Notes: generated from the sequence alone by a model not told the origin. Numbered from the stretch's first letter, positions 1 to 6,689 are shown. The stretch is 12,870 bases of DNA from JBOHHM01 sp050725495 (GCA_050725495.1 JBOHHM010000121.1:1-12870), one strand, 5' to 3'. Program-made: numbers and translations.

Positions 1-1281
1 GTCCTTGAAGCGGCCCTTCAGAAAGTTGTTGCAGCTCGCTGGCTTGCCAATCAGCCCCAATCCCGCCAAACCAAAGCTGTGTTGCAGAAACCATTGGTTG
101 ATCTCGTCCTTGACTTGTGCCAGCGCACGACGGACTTCGTCAGTGTTGGGCGCGACAATCAAAAACTTGCCAGCCGCGTTGGTGATCTGGCTGGTGGGCG
201 GCAATGCCAGGGCGTCGAGCACCTTAAGCGCGGCCAGTTCAGTGAACAACGACACCTGGAATGATCGCCCCCGCAGCAGTTTGGCTGCGGCCTTGTTGGT
301 CTGGCTGCCCTCGGCGAAGATGAAGTCTTGAATGCCAAAAAAGTCGCCTTGAATCAGCAGGAATTTATCCACCCCCCAGTCCGAACGGTCTTTTAACCCG
401 GCGGCCGCTGCCGGGCTGGTCTGGTCGTTCGCTTCGTGCCAGCGCCACAAGGCTGTCGCCAACGCGGCTGTGGTTTTGCTGTGATCGTAGAGCGACACAT
501 CGGGCTTGGTGCCAAACGCGGTGGCCGACGGAATGGCGTGGGTAAAGGTTTGCCAAGCGGTGTCGAAGTGGTCCAGCCAGAGCGACCAGTTTTGGCGGTG
601 CGAGGGCGGAATGGCCTCAAGCGAATTCAAAAAGTCTTGCCACAACGCCGCATATTCAGCGCGAGCAGTTTGGTCGTCTTTGGGTTCATAACCGTCACGC
701 TTGACAGGGAAGAGGCTTTGCGGTGACAGCGCCTTGAGCGGGTAGCGGTACAGGTAATTGGCCGCACTGTCCGGGCCCGGTTTGTTGATCTGCTCAAACA
801 AAGTGAGCTGGCGTGCCTGGTAGTGGTTGCGTCCTGTTTGCTCGTTTTTGTCTTCGGCCAGGTTGTACTTTTCAAACTCATCGCGCTCGAACCCACTGGC
901 TACGCGGTCGGCGGTGGCGATGATCCATTGCAAAAAGGTGTCGGGCCGGTGGTGGGCGGCGGCAGCGTTGACCAGTGAGTCCGTAATTTCGCGCTCGCCG
1001 GATCGACTGGCAAAGGGCGTCATGTCGCCCTGGATCAGGTCGGGCGCGTTTCTCTCAAAAACATCAAAGGCCAGGCCGGTGTAGGCGGCATGTTTGTGCG
1101 TGTGATAGCCGCTCTTGCCACCGGGCTCGAAAGTGCGGAAGGGGCAGTATTGCGTGACATGGGCGTCCAGATCACTTTTGAGCGCTTCAAAACCTGCACG
1201 CTCGGCAAACTTTCCCAAGTCATGCAGGTAGCCTGCGAGTGCCATTCGGCAGGACTCGTTCAGCACTGTCTGGTCACTCAT
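1..1281 (-). CDS. cas10: Cas10/Csm1, type III-A CRISPR large subunit (partial, C-terminus off the left edge)
   Basis: Large subunit of the type III-A (Csm) interference complex. In the family, target RNA binding activates the HD-domain DNase and Palm-domain synthesis of cyclic oligoadenylate. About 427 residues are visible, running open to base 1. The N-terminal HD domain is intact: LHDLGKF (H20, D21), AAHHRPDT (H110, H111) and ATADRVASG (D125). Next comes the Csm1 motif PDVSLYDHSKTTAA (about 261-273), then the first Palm domain with IQGDFFGIQDF (310-320), KLLRGRSF (334-341) and AAGKFLIVAPNT (369-380). The second Palm with the GGDD synthase motif would lie outside the window. The ATG at 1281 overlaps the end of the upstream CARF gene by 8 bases, so translation is probably coupled. 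GC is low relative to the rest of the window. Csm1 fits better than Cmr2 because of the HD and SLYDH motifs, but no csm2-5 gene is visible to confirm this. Confidence 0.92.
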   Translation of the reverse strand, partial: MSDQTVLNESCRMALAGYLHDLGKFAERAGFEALKSDLDAHVTQYCPFRTFEPGGKSGYHTHKHAAYTGLAFDVFERNAPDLIQGDMTPFASRSGEREITDSLVNAAAAHHRPDTFLQWIIATADRVASGFERDEFEKYNLAEDKNEQTGRNHYQARQLTLFEQINKPGPDSAANYLYRYPLKALSPQSLFPVKRDGYEPKDDQTARAEYAALWQDFLNSLEAIPPSHRQNWSLWLDHFDTAWQTFTHAIPSATAFGTKPDVSLYDHSKTTAALATALWRWHEANDQTSPAAAAGLKDRSDWGVDKFLLIQGDFFGIQDFIFAEGSQTNKAAAKLLRGRSFQVSLFTELAALKVLDALALPPTSQITNAAGKFLIVAPNTDEVRRALAQVKDEINQWFLQHSFGLAGLGLIGKPASCNNFLKGRFKD

Positions 1282-2470
1282 ACGCCTTCCCTCCTTGAAT
1301 TGCGTTTTCGCCCACAAAGCGTACCGCATCCGCGCCGATCAGCAGGCGGTATTTCCCCGGCCGCTTGGCGCCGTCGTCGATGCGATAGACATTGGCGGCC
1401 GGACCGAGCGAGCGTTTGATCAGCCGCTCCAGCTTGCTCTTGCGCTGCGAGAAGTAGTCGCCGTCCATGCCGTTGCGCAGGGCGCGTTCGGTGCTGTCGG
1501 TGTCGGCCATGGGGCCGACGATCAAGCGGTATTCGCGCATGAAGCGCGTCGCCCATGCCGCGTCCGTGGCGCCCTTGGGCGGGGCGCTCAAGGGTTCGCC
1601 CGAGGTCATCGCTTGCCGGGCAAAGACGGCCAGCAGGGCCAGCTCCGCGGGGGGCAGCTCCACCTCGATGCCGCCGGCGCTGATGCGCCTGCGCGTCAGA
1701 TCGATCAGCAGTTGAGGCGGCGCCAGCGCGGCTCGCGCGGCCAGCACCGTGTCGTTGAAGCTGGCATGGCCTGCCAGTAAGGCTACTGGCAGGCCATGTC
1801 GCAGGCTTACAAACGGGATGTCGGCCAACGTGACTTCCGCCATCGCGGTGTCGGCCAGTTTGCCGTCCCGGGTCTGCAGCACGCGGCTGTAGGGGGTTGG
1901 GTAAAAGAAGTCCCAGCTTGACTCAAACGGATCGCTTACCAGGACATGCGACAGGCGGTCTTGTGCCCGGCCATAGAGCGACAGGGCATAGCCCAGGTAG
2001 AAGCCCATGGTTTTGCGGCCTCCGGCAATGGACACATGCAGTGCGCAATGCGGGTCGGTGGTGAAGTGGCGAACCTGCTCCGTGATGTAGTCTGCTGCTG
2101 CTTGGTTGTCCTGCGGGTTGCGGATGTCGTCCATGGGCTTGCCATTGGCGTCGCGCATCACATGGATGTGCCGACGGTCAAAAGTGATGCCGGGCAGGTG
2201 GTAGTCCGCACACAGCTTGTGGAACCAGCCCAAGTCGTCACTGAGCAGCGAGAGTTCGGCCCGCTTGGCACCTTCTTGTGAGGTAATCAGATGTACCTCG
2301 GTAGGCACAAACGGGGCCTGTTCATCAGCGGCCAGTGCGTATAGCGTTTCGGTCACGATTTGCGGGCTCAGTCCGCACACGGCCAGCAATACACGCCGCT
2401 GGTAGTTCGCAGGGGATTGCAGGTAGGTTGGAGAGGTGGCTTGCAGCGCTTGAGGGATCGGCGGGTTCAT
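1274..2470 (-). CDS. CARF-domain ring nuclease-like protein (NE0113/SSO2081-like) with C-terminal winged-helix-like domain
   Basis: A 398-residue protein from the ATG at 2470; the frame stays open to a GTG at 2554. The N-terminal CARF domain has RRVLLAVCGLSPQIVTETLYAL (starting at residue 25) and SIAGGRKTMGFYLGYALSL (starting near 147). These are the two nucleotide-binding motifs of the Cas_NE0113 family, related to SSO2081/Crn1, which degrades cyclic tetra-adenylate. S35 and K153 occupy positions matching the Ser and Lys used by that ring nuclease, so ring nuclease activity is inferred. Residues about 252-380 resemble an OmpR/SARP-type winged helix: a beta-rich start, PPAELALLAVFA, a likely recognition helix around RKSKLERLIKRSLG, then a wing ending KYRLLI. 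No HEPN RNase motif (R-x4-6-H) stands out, which argues against Csm6. It precedes cas10 and overlaps it by 8 bases. The ATG at 2470 lacks a clear Shine-Dalgarno, and the GTG lies in a hairpin arm, so the start is uncertain. Confidence 0.85.
   Translation of the reverse strand: MNPPIPQALQATSPTYLQSPANYQRRVLLAVCGLSPQIVTETLYALAADEQAPFVPTEVHLITSQEGAKRAELSLLSDDLGWFHKLCADYHLPGITFDRRHIHVMRDANGKPMDDIRNPQDNQAAADYITEQVRHFTTDPHCALHVSIAGGRKTMGFYLGYALSLYGRAQDRLSHVLVSDPFESSWDFFYPTPYSRVLQTRDGKLADTAMAEVTLADIPFVSLRHGLPVALLAGHASFNDTVLAARAALAPPQLLIDLTRRRISAGGIEVELPPAELALLAVFARQAMTSGEPLSAPPKGATDAAWATRFMREYRLIVGPMADTDSTERALRNGMDGDYFSQRKSKLERLIKRSLGPAANVYRIDDGAKRPGKYRLLIGADAVRFVGENAIQGGKAYE
1765..1798. repeat. Perfect 15-bp inverted repeat with 4-base loop inside the CARF gene
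   Basis: The arms CATGGCCTGCCAGTA (1765-1779) and TACTGGCAGGCCATG (1784-1798) are exact reverse complements around the loop AGGC. It lies in frame in the coding sequence (residues about 225-236, LPVALLAGH), at the junction between the CARF domain and the C-terminal domain. No T-run follows on either strand, so an intrinsic terminator is unlikely. Confidence 0.9.
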
Positions 2471-2510
2471 GTGCTGCAGTGTAGGGGTGCAGGCAATGGT
2501 TTTTGCGCTG

Positions 2511-2524
2511 TGGCAAGCTTGCCA
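2511..2524. promoter_or_regulatory. 14-bp perfect palindrome upstream of the CARF/cas10 operon, candidate operator
   Basis: TGGCAAGCTTGCCA is a perfect palindrome about 40 bases upstream of the preferred ATG (2470) of the CARF-winged-helix gene. If that start is right, it sits in the operon's promoter or leader region and could be bound by a dimeric regulator, possibly the gene's own product. No convincing -35/-10 pair was found beside it, so a regulatory role is inferred only from symmetry and position. Confidence 0.35.
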
Positions 2525-2553
2525 TGCGACTCCGCGCAGCTCAAAAATCGACA

Positions 2554-2577
2554 CCCCGGCAATGGCGCGCGCCGGGG
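2554..2577 (-). terminator. Possible intrinsic terminator of the Bug/TauE/aminohydrolase operon
   Basis: Read on the minus strand, CCCCGGC (2577-2571) and GCCGGGG (2560-2554) form a perfect 7-bp GC stem around a 10-base GC-rich loop. A run of five T follows after six bases (TGTCGATTTTT). It lies about 60 bases beyond the aminohydrolase stop codon and before the cas operon, so it could end the upstream transcript. The gap between stem and T-run is longer than ideal. Confidence 0.4.
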
Positions 2578-2637
2578 ATGAGTCCCGCTATCTCACAGAT
2601 GAGAACTTTTTTAGCAGCTCTTTCAGGGTGCGGAGTC

Positions 2638-4047
2638 TCAAGGTCGGCGCTTGGCGGCCCAGCGCGCGCGATGCGCGCTGGACCCTGGATGGATGCGCTG
2701 GATCGGCGCCTTCGCAACATCTTCGCGCGCAATGCGCGCCACCTCGCGCATCAGCGCGCGCGCATCCCAATCCAGCGGCCAGCCTTTCCAAAGACGCAGC
2801 GCGCCATTGACGAACACCGCCTCGATCTGGTCCTTGTTGGCCAGGCGCACGAGTTCCCAGGTCAGATCCCAGCTCGGGATCATTTCGGGCACGTCCAGGT
2901 CCAGCAGCAGGAAATCCGCCGCCAAGCCGGGCTGGATGGCCCCGGTCAGCTGTCCTAGCCCGGCCGCCTGGGCTCCCAGGTGGGTCGCGTGGTCGAGCCA
3001 CATCCAACCGCCGCCGCAGGAAGAGTCGCCGCTGGCCAGGCCAAAGGCGAGGCGCTGGGTGGCTTCGGCCGCGTCCATCAGGCGAAAGCCATCGCTGCGC
3101 GTGCCATCCGTGCCGAGGCCGAAGGGTATGTCCAGCGCATCGAGCTGCTGTGCGTGCAGCACGGCATTGCCCTTCCACTGGCTGGCCACCGGGTTGTAGC
3201 AGACCGCGGCACCGCTGTCGCGCAGCAGGTTGATCTCATACGGCGTCATCAGTGTGCAATGCGCGAGCAGCGCGCTTGGGTTCAAGGCACCGGCTTGATG
3301 CAGCAGCTCCAGCGGCCGCAGGCCACGGTTGACCAGCGAGCGTTCGACGGCCGCAAGATGCTCGTTGACATGGGTCTGGAACCGGCAGCCGGCCTCCAGG
3401 GTCAGCGACGCCACCGTTTGCAACATGCGGTCGGTTGCGGCTTCGGGAATCGAGATCGCGAGTGAGGCGTGGATCAGAGAGTCTGATTCGTAACGCGCCA
3501 GGTGCCGCTGCGCTTCACCGACGATGCGCTCGAAGCCCGCTGCGCCCTCGGTGTTGCCGGCGTCATTGCAGATCATCCCCAGCACGCAGCGCATGCCGAC
3601 TTCGCGTGCGGCGTTGGCCACCGCGTCCAGCCCGGCTTCAGAGCGCGTGCCCGCGTCGACCACGGTGGTGAAGCCGCCGCGCAGCGACTCCAGCGCCGAC
3701 AGCTTGGCCGAAAGGTAGACAGCGTCGGCATCGAGCGCGGACTCCAGCGGCACCCAGATGCGGCGAAAGATCTCGGAGGGCTCACCAAAGGCGAGCGCCT
3801 TGCCGAATGATTGCGTCAGGTGGTGGTGGGTGTCGATGAAGCCCGGCATCAGCAGCCGCCGCGGCAGTTCCACAGGCGCCAACTGGGGAAACGCCGCGGC
3901 GGCCTGCTCCCGCGAAGCCACGCAGACAAAGCGCCCTTGGGACACGACCACGGCCATGCCGCTGGCAGGGCCATCGGGCAGCATCAGCCAGTCGGGCAGC
4001 AGCAGCAGTTCGGGGCGGGACAACAGGTCTGGTTCGATGGGGTTCAT
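2638..4047 (-). CDS. Metal-dependent aminohydrolase (cytosine deaminase / chlorohydrolase-like amidohydrolase)
   Basis: A 469-residue cytosolic enzyme of the amidohydrolase superfamily, in the deaminase/chlorohydrolase branch that releases ammonia or halide from N-heterocycles. The metal site is complete: PGFIDTHHHLTQS supplies H74 and H76, THVNEH supplies H226 and the HxxE acid E229, LLAHCTLMT supplies H263, and GLGTDGTRSDG supplies D314. The C-terminal small beta domain returns near GAIQPGLAADFLLLDLD (369-385), as usual. The length fits the family. Substrate specificity is not readable: candidates include 8-oxoguanine, guanine, s-triazine or other amino-heterocycles, and none is favoured by a specific motif I recognise. 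It is the third gene of an operon, 28 bases after the TauE-like permease, with the Bug-type binding protein first. This suggests it acts on the imported compound. Shine-Dalgarno is weak. The last 35 codons are unusually rich in GCGCGC. Confidence 0.85.
   Translation of the reverse strand: MNPIEPDLLSRPELLLLPDWLMLPDGPASGMAVVVSQGRFVCVASREQAAAAFPQLAPVELPRRLLMPGFIDTHHHLTQSFGKALAFGEPSEIFRRIWVPLESALDADAVYLSAKLSALESLRGGFTTVVDAGTRSEAGLDAVANAAREVGMRCVLGMICNDAGNTEGAAGFERIVGEAQRHLARYESDSLIHASLAISIPEAATDRMLQTVASLTLEAGCRFQTHVNEHLAAVERSLVNRGLRPLELLHQAGALNPSALLAHCTLMTPYEINLLRDSGAAVCYNPVASQWKGNAVLHAQQLDALDIPFGLGTDGTRSDGFRLMDAAEATQRLAFGLASGDSSCGGGWMWLDHATHLGAQAAGLGQLTGAIQPGLAADFLLLDLDVPEMIPSWDLTWELVRLANKDQIEAVFVNGALRLWKGWPLDWDARALMREVARIAREDVAKAPIQRIHPGSSAHRARWAAKRRP
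2659..2739. repeat. Clustered GCGCGC palindromes at the 3' end of the aminohydrolase gene
   Basis: A perfect 9-bp inverted repeat, CCAGCGCGC (2659-2667) with GCGCGCTGG (2673-2681), overlaps the 15-mer GCGCGCGATGCGCGC (2664-2678). Its near-copy GCGCGCAATGCGCGC recurs at 2725-2739, 61 bases on, and a third GC-alternating run follows near 2754-2763. All are within the coding sequence and partly reflect Arg/Ala codons. Confidence 0.6.
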
Positions 4048-4075
4048 GTGGAAAACTCGCTTTGGTCATCTTGGG

Positions 4076-4807
4076 TCAGTGGCCAGCCAGCCAGGCAAAC
4101 CACGCGCCCACAGTCAGCAGTAAACCGGCCAGCAGTCGGTGCAGCCGGTGCACGTCCATACGCCGTGCCGCTCGTTGGCCCGCGACCGAACCGGCCAGCA
4201 GGACCAAGCCGATCAGGCAGCCCAGACGGACGTCCAGGGCGCCGGAAAACCAGTGCACTGCGGTGCTCGTCGCCGCCACCGGCAACTGGACAGCTTGGGC
4301 CGCCGCGACGATGTGCACGAGTGGCCGGCGCCAGAGCATGAGCAGCGGAATCAGCAGAACGGGCCCGCCGGTGCCGGTCAAAGCCGAACCCAGTCCGACC
4401 AGCGCGCCCAGGCCCGCCATCGCTGCAGGGTGAGGCGGCGGTTTTGGCGACGCAGCGGCCCGCTCGCGGCTCAAGCCGCGCAGGCCTGCGAAGATCACCA
4501 GCGCCGCGACCAGGACCAGCAACACGCGGGGCTCCAGCAAATGCACCAGTGCCGCGCCAACCAGCGCACCGGGTAGCGCGCCGCCGATCAGCGGGCCGCA
4601 ACCCTCAGCTTTCCCGGGCTCGCGGCGCAGCATCCACAGGGCCGCCACGCCGGGAAACGCAAAGCCCAGGGCCGACGCGGCAATCGCCTGCGACACCGCC
4701 ACATCGCCGAGCCGGGTCAAGGCCGGGACCACCAGCACGCCGCCGATGCCGGTGGCGCCGATCAGCCATCCGGCCAGCACGACCGCCAGGACGCTTGCGA
4801 TGCCCAT
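4076..4807 (-). CDS. TauE/SafE family (DUF81) membrane permease
   Basis: A 243-residue inner-membrane protein of the TauE/SafE family, whose members move sulfite, sulfoacetate, other organic acids or similar small anions. It has the duplicated architecture of the family. The N-half starts VVLAGWLIGATGIGGVLVVP with the following segment SQAIAASALGFAFPGVAAL. The C-half repeats the pattern as LGALVGLGSALTGTGGPVLLIP (starting near 131), followed by AAAQAVQLPVAATSTAV. Roughly seven to eight hydrophobic segments are visible. The glycine-rich GxTGxGG motif of each half is intact. It lies 33 bases downstream of the Bug-type binding protein and 28 bases upstream of the aminohydrolase, so all three are probably one transcript. 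The start at 4807 has GGAGAG upstream. The direction of transport and the substrate are not readable; the context suggests the operon's substrate or product. Confidence 0.85.
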   Translation of the reverse strand: MGIASVLAVVLAGWLIGATGIGGVLVVPALTRLGDVAVSQAIAASALGFAFPGVAALWMLRREPGKAEGCGPLIGGALPGALVGAALVHLLEPRVLLVLVAALVIFAGLRGLSRERAAASPKPPPHPAAMAGLGALVGLGSALTGTGGPVLLIPLLMLWRRPLVHIVAAAQAVQLPVAATSTAVHWFSGALDVRLGCLIGLVLLAGSVAGQRAARRMDVHRLHRLLAGLLLTVGAWFAWLAGH

Positions 4808-4840
4808 GTTCAGGCTCTCCAGGTTCAGGGTGAACGGGCC

Positions 4841-5821
4841 CTATTCGGCCTTGATGTTGGCCTTTGTCACCACGGCGCCGATCATCTGGCGCTCTTTGGC
4901 CAGGTAGTCGCTAAATTGTTGGCCGCTGATCATCATGGGCTTGGTGGCGATCTCGCCCAGCTTGCGGATGACCTCCGGGTCCTTCAGCGCCACCTCCAGC
5001 GCTTTGACCAGGGTGCCCGCGATCGCCGGGCTCAGGTTCGCGGGGGCCAGCAAGCCCAGCCAGGACTCGACTTCGAAGTCTTTGAGGTCGGCCGTCTCGG
5101 CCAGGCTTGGGGTATCGGGCAGACTGGGCCAGCGGCCTTTTGACGTGACGCCGTACGCGCGGACCTTGCCGTCCCTTATAAAGGGCTGGGCCAAGGTCAG
5201 CGGCAGCACGGCCAGGTCGAGCTGCCCGCCGGCCACATCGGTCAACACCTGGGGCCCGGACTTGTAGGGGACATGGACGATGTCCAGGCCGGCGCGCTGC
5301 TTGATCAGTTCGGCCGTGATGTGCAGCGAGGTGCCGACGCCGTCGGTACCCAGGTTCAGCTTGCCCGGTTGGGCCCGCGCCATGCGGACCAAGTCGGCGG
5401 CGCTGGCGGCCGGCAGGCTGGTTTTGCCAATCAGCACGAAGGGCGATACGGCGACGGTGGCCAGCGGCGTGAAGTCCTTCAGCGCATCGTATTTGACGGC
5501 CGAAGGCGCGACCAGCGGTGCGACATTGATGGGGCTGGCCACCGCGAACAGCAGCGTGTAGCCGTCGGCCGGCGCACGTGCCGCTTTGAGCGTGCCTATG
5601 GTGCCCGCTGCCCCGGCCACGTTGTCGATCACGACCGGCTGCTTGAGCTGCTCCGCCAGTTTCGGCGCGATCAGGCGAGCGGTTGAGTCGACGCCTCCGC
5701 CCGCGGCAAAAGGCACAATGAGGGTGACGGGCCTGGTGGGATAGTTTTGCGCCTGCGCGACGGCCGCGCCGAGGGCCCAGACTATGGCCATGGCTTTGAA
5801 GAATGCACGGGATCCAAACAT
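4841..5821 (-). CDS. Bug-family tripartite tricarboxylate transporter (TctC-type) substrate-binding protein
   Basis: A 326-residue periplasmic solute-binding protein. A signal peptide is clear: a basic N-terminus, a hydrophobic stretch AMAIVWALGAAVA, and probable cleavage after AQA at residue 25. The mature protein opens with NYPTRPVTLIVPFAAGGGVD, the usual Bug start. Other family segments follow, such as VVIDNVAGAAGTIGT, ADGYTLLFA, LNLGTDGVGTSLHI and VPYKSGPQVLTDVAGGQLD. These proteins bind carboxylates, amino acids or aromatic acids and are massively expanded in betaproteobacteria, often without linked membrane subunits. No tctA/tctB is present here; the following gene is a TauE-like permease instead. 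It is the first gene of the operon, with AAGGAG six bases before the ATG and a strong promoter at 5868-5896. Family assignment is firm; the ligand is unknown. Confidence 0.92.
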   Translation of the reverse strand: MFGSRAFFKAMAIVWALGAAVAQAQNYPTRPVTLIVPFAAGGGVDSTARLIAPKLAEQLKQPVVIDNVAGAAGTIGTLKAARAPADGYTLLFAVASPINVAPLVAPSAVKYDALKDFTPLATVAVSPFVLIGKTSLPAASAADLVRMARAQPGKLNLGTDGVGTSLHITAELIKQRAGLDIVHVPYKSGPQVLTDVAGGQLDLAVLPLTLAQPFIRDGKVRAYGVTSKGRWPSLPDTPSLAETADLKDFEVESWLGLLAPANLSPAIAGTLVKALEVALKDPEVIRKLGEIATKPMMISGQQFSDYLAKERQMIGAVVTKANIKAE

Positions 5822-5867
5822 GTTCAGCTCCTTGATCAGGTGGAAAGAAACGCGCCTCTGAAGTGCT

Positions 5868-5896
5868 AAGATACTTGTTATATCAAGTTATGTCAA
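5868..5896 (-). promoter_or_regulatory. Sigma-70 promoter of the Bug/TauE/aminohydrolase operon
   Basis: On the minus strand, a consensus -35 TTGACA (5896-5891) is followed by a 17-base spacer and a -10 TATCTT (5873-5868), pointing at the Bug gene whose ATG is at 5821. The spacing is optimal and the leader would be about 40 bases. This is the strongest promoter I can see in the window. The spacer carries a near-palindrome, so it is likely repressible. Confidence 0.8.
5873..5888. promoter_or_regulatory. Probable GntR-family operator in the promoter spacer
   Basis: ACTTGTTATATCAAGT is a 16-base near-palindrome (14 of 16 positions symmetric; arms ACTTG/CAAGT) filling the spacer between the -35 and -10 hexamers. 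The half-sequence TCAAGTTA occurs twice in direct orientation, at 5883-5890 and 5893-5900, exactly one helical turn apart, so two dimers could bind side by side. It is also about 50 bases upstream of the divergent gntR start, suiting joint control and autoregulation. Confidence 0.7.
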
Positions 5897-5936
5897 GTTA
5901 ACCCTTTGCTAACCACGGGCTCTTGCTGCCAAGACC

Positions 5937-6656
5937 ATGTTTGATGTGCCGCTGCCGCTTTATGCGCAACTCCGTGATGAATTGCGTGCCCGCATCCTCG
6001 ACGGGCGCTTGAAACCCCATGACAAGCTGCCCTCGGAACACGAACTGACCGTTCAGCACGGCGTGAGCCGCATCACGGTCAGGCAGGCGTTGAACGACCT
6101 GCAAAAAGAAGGCTTGATCGTCAAGCTCCACGGAAAAGGCGCGTTTGTGTCGCACCCGAAGGCGGCGCAAAGCCTGAACCGGCTGCAAGGCCTGAGTGAA
6201 GCCCTGTCGCTGCAGGGCCAGACCGTGAGCAGCAAGCGGCTTTCGATGAAAAAGCTGGCGGCGCCGGCGGCGGTGGCGCGGCAATTGCAGCTCGAGCCCG
6301 CCAGCGAGGTCTATCAGCTCATGACCCTGCGCTACCTGGACCGCGAACCGCTGTCGGTCAACTGCTCCTACCTGCCGCTGCCGCTGGGGGAAAAGCTGGC
6401 CAAGGCCGATCTCTCCAGCCGCGACCTGATTGACGTCTTTGAACACGAGTTCGGCCTGAAAGTAGAGCAGGCCCAGCTTGAAATCAGCGCCCGCCGCGTT
6501 GGCGCGCGCGACGCACGCTGGCTCAAAGTGGAGCCGGGTGACCCGGTGCTGCAGGTCGAGCGCGTGCTTTGCACCGACAATGCGCAACCCCTGCAAACCG
6601 AGACCGCTATTTACCGTGCCGATGTGTTCAGCTACAAGCTCAGCCTGCACCGATAG
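5937..6656 (+). CDS. GntR-family transcriptional regulator, HutC/UTRA type
   Basis: A 239-residue DNA-binding regulator. Residues 6-72 form the GntR winged helix: PLYAQLRDELRARILDG, then LPSEHELTVQHGVSRITVRQ (31-50, helix-turn-helix), then the wing KLHGKGAFV (63-71). From about residue 90 to the end is a UTRA ligand-binding domain of the HutC/FarR kind, with REPLSVNCSYLP and the closing pattern LQVERVLCTDNAQPLQTETAIYR typical of the fold. It is the only plus-strand gene and is divergent from the Bug/TauE/aminohydrolase operon, so it is very likely the local repressor, released by a small effector such as the operon's substrate or product. The ATG at 5937 has only a weak Shine-Dalgarno, but the protein begins at the usual distance before the HTH. 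Confidence 0.93.
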   Translation: MFDVPLPLYAQLRDELRARILDGRLKPHDKLPSEHELTVQHGVSRITVRQALNDLQKEGLIVKLHGKGAFVSHPKAAQSLNRLQGLSEALSLQGQTVSSKRLSMKKLAAPAAVARQLQLEPASEVYQLMTLRYLDREPLSVNCSYLPLPLGEKLAKADLSSRDLIDVFEHEFGLKVEQAQLEISARRVGARDARWLKVEPGDPVLQVERVLCTDNAQPLQTETAIYRADVFSYKLSLHR

Positions 6657-6689
6657 GCGCAGGCCCGACGATGCTGACGAGGCGGCACC

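Noticed and set aside
1274..2470. Csm6 (CARF-HEPN RNase) as the identity of the gene before cas10.
   Set aside because: No convincing R-x4-6-H motif in the C-terminal half, which looks more like a winged helix.
2471..2554. GTG at 2554 as the start of the CARF gene, adding 28 residues.
   Set aside because: The GTG lies in the arm of a terminator-like hairpin with no Shine-Dalgarno, and the extra residues are not family-like. Not fully excluded, since the ATG at 2470 also lacks a good ribosome site.
2588..3178. A 196-codon minus-strand frame inside the aminohydrolase.
   Set aside because: Arg/Gly-rich out-of-frame translation of the aminohydrolase C-terminal half; the in-frame protein has the complete metal site.
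5898..6650. A 250-codon minus-strand frame opposite the GntR gene.
   Set aside because: It is the antisense shadow of a clear GntR/UTRA regulator and resembles no family.
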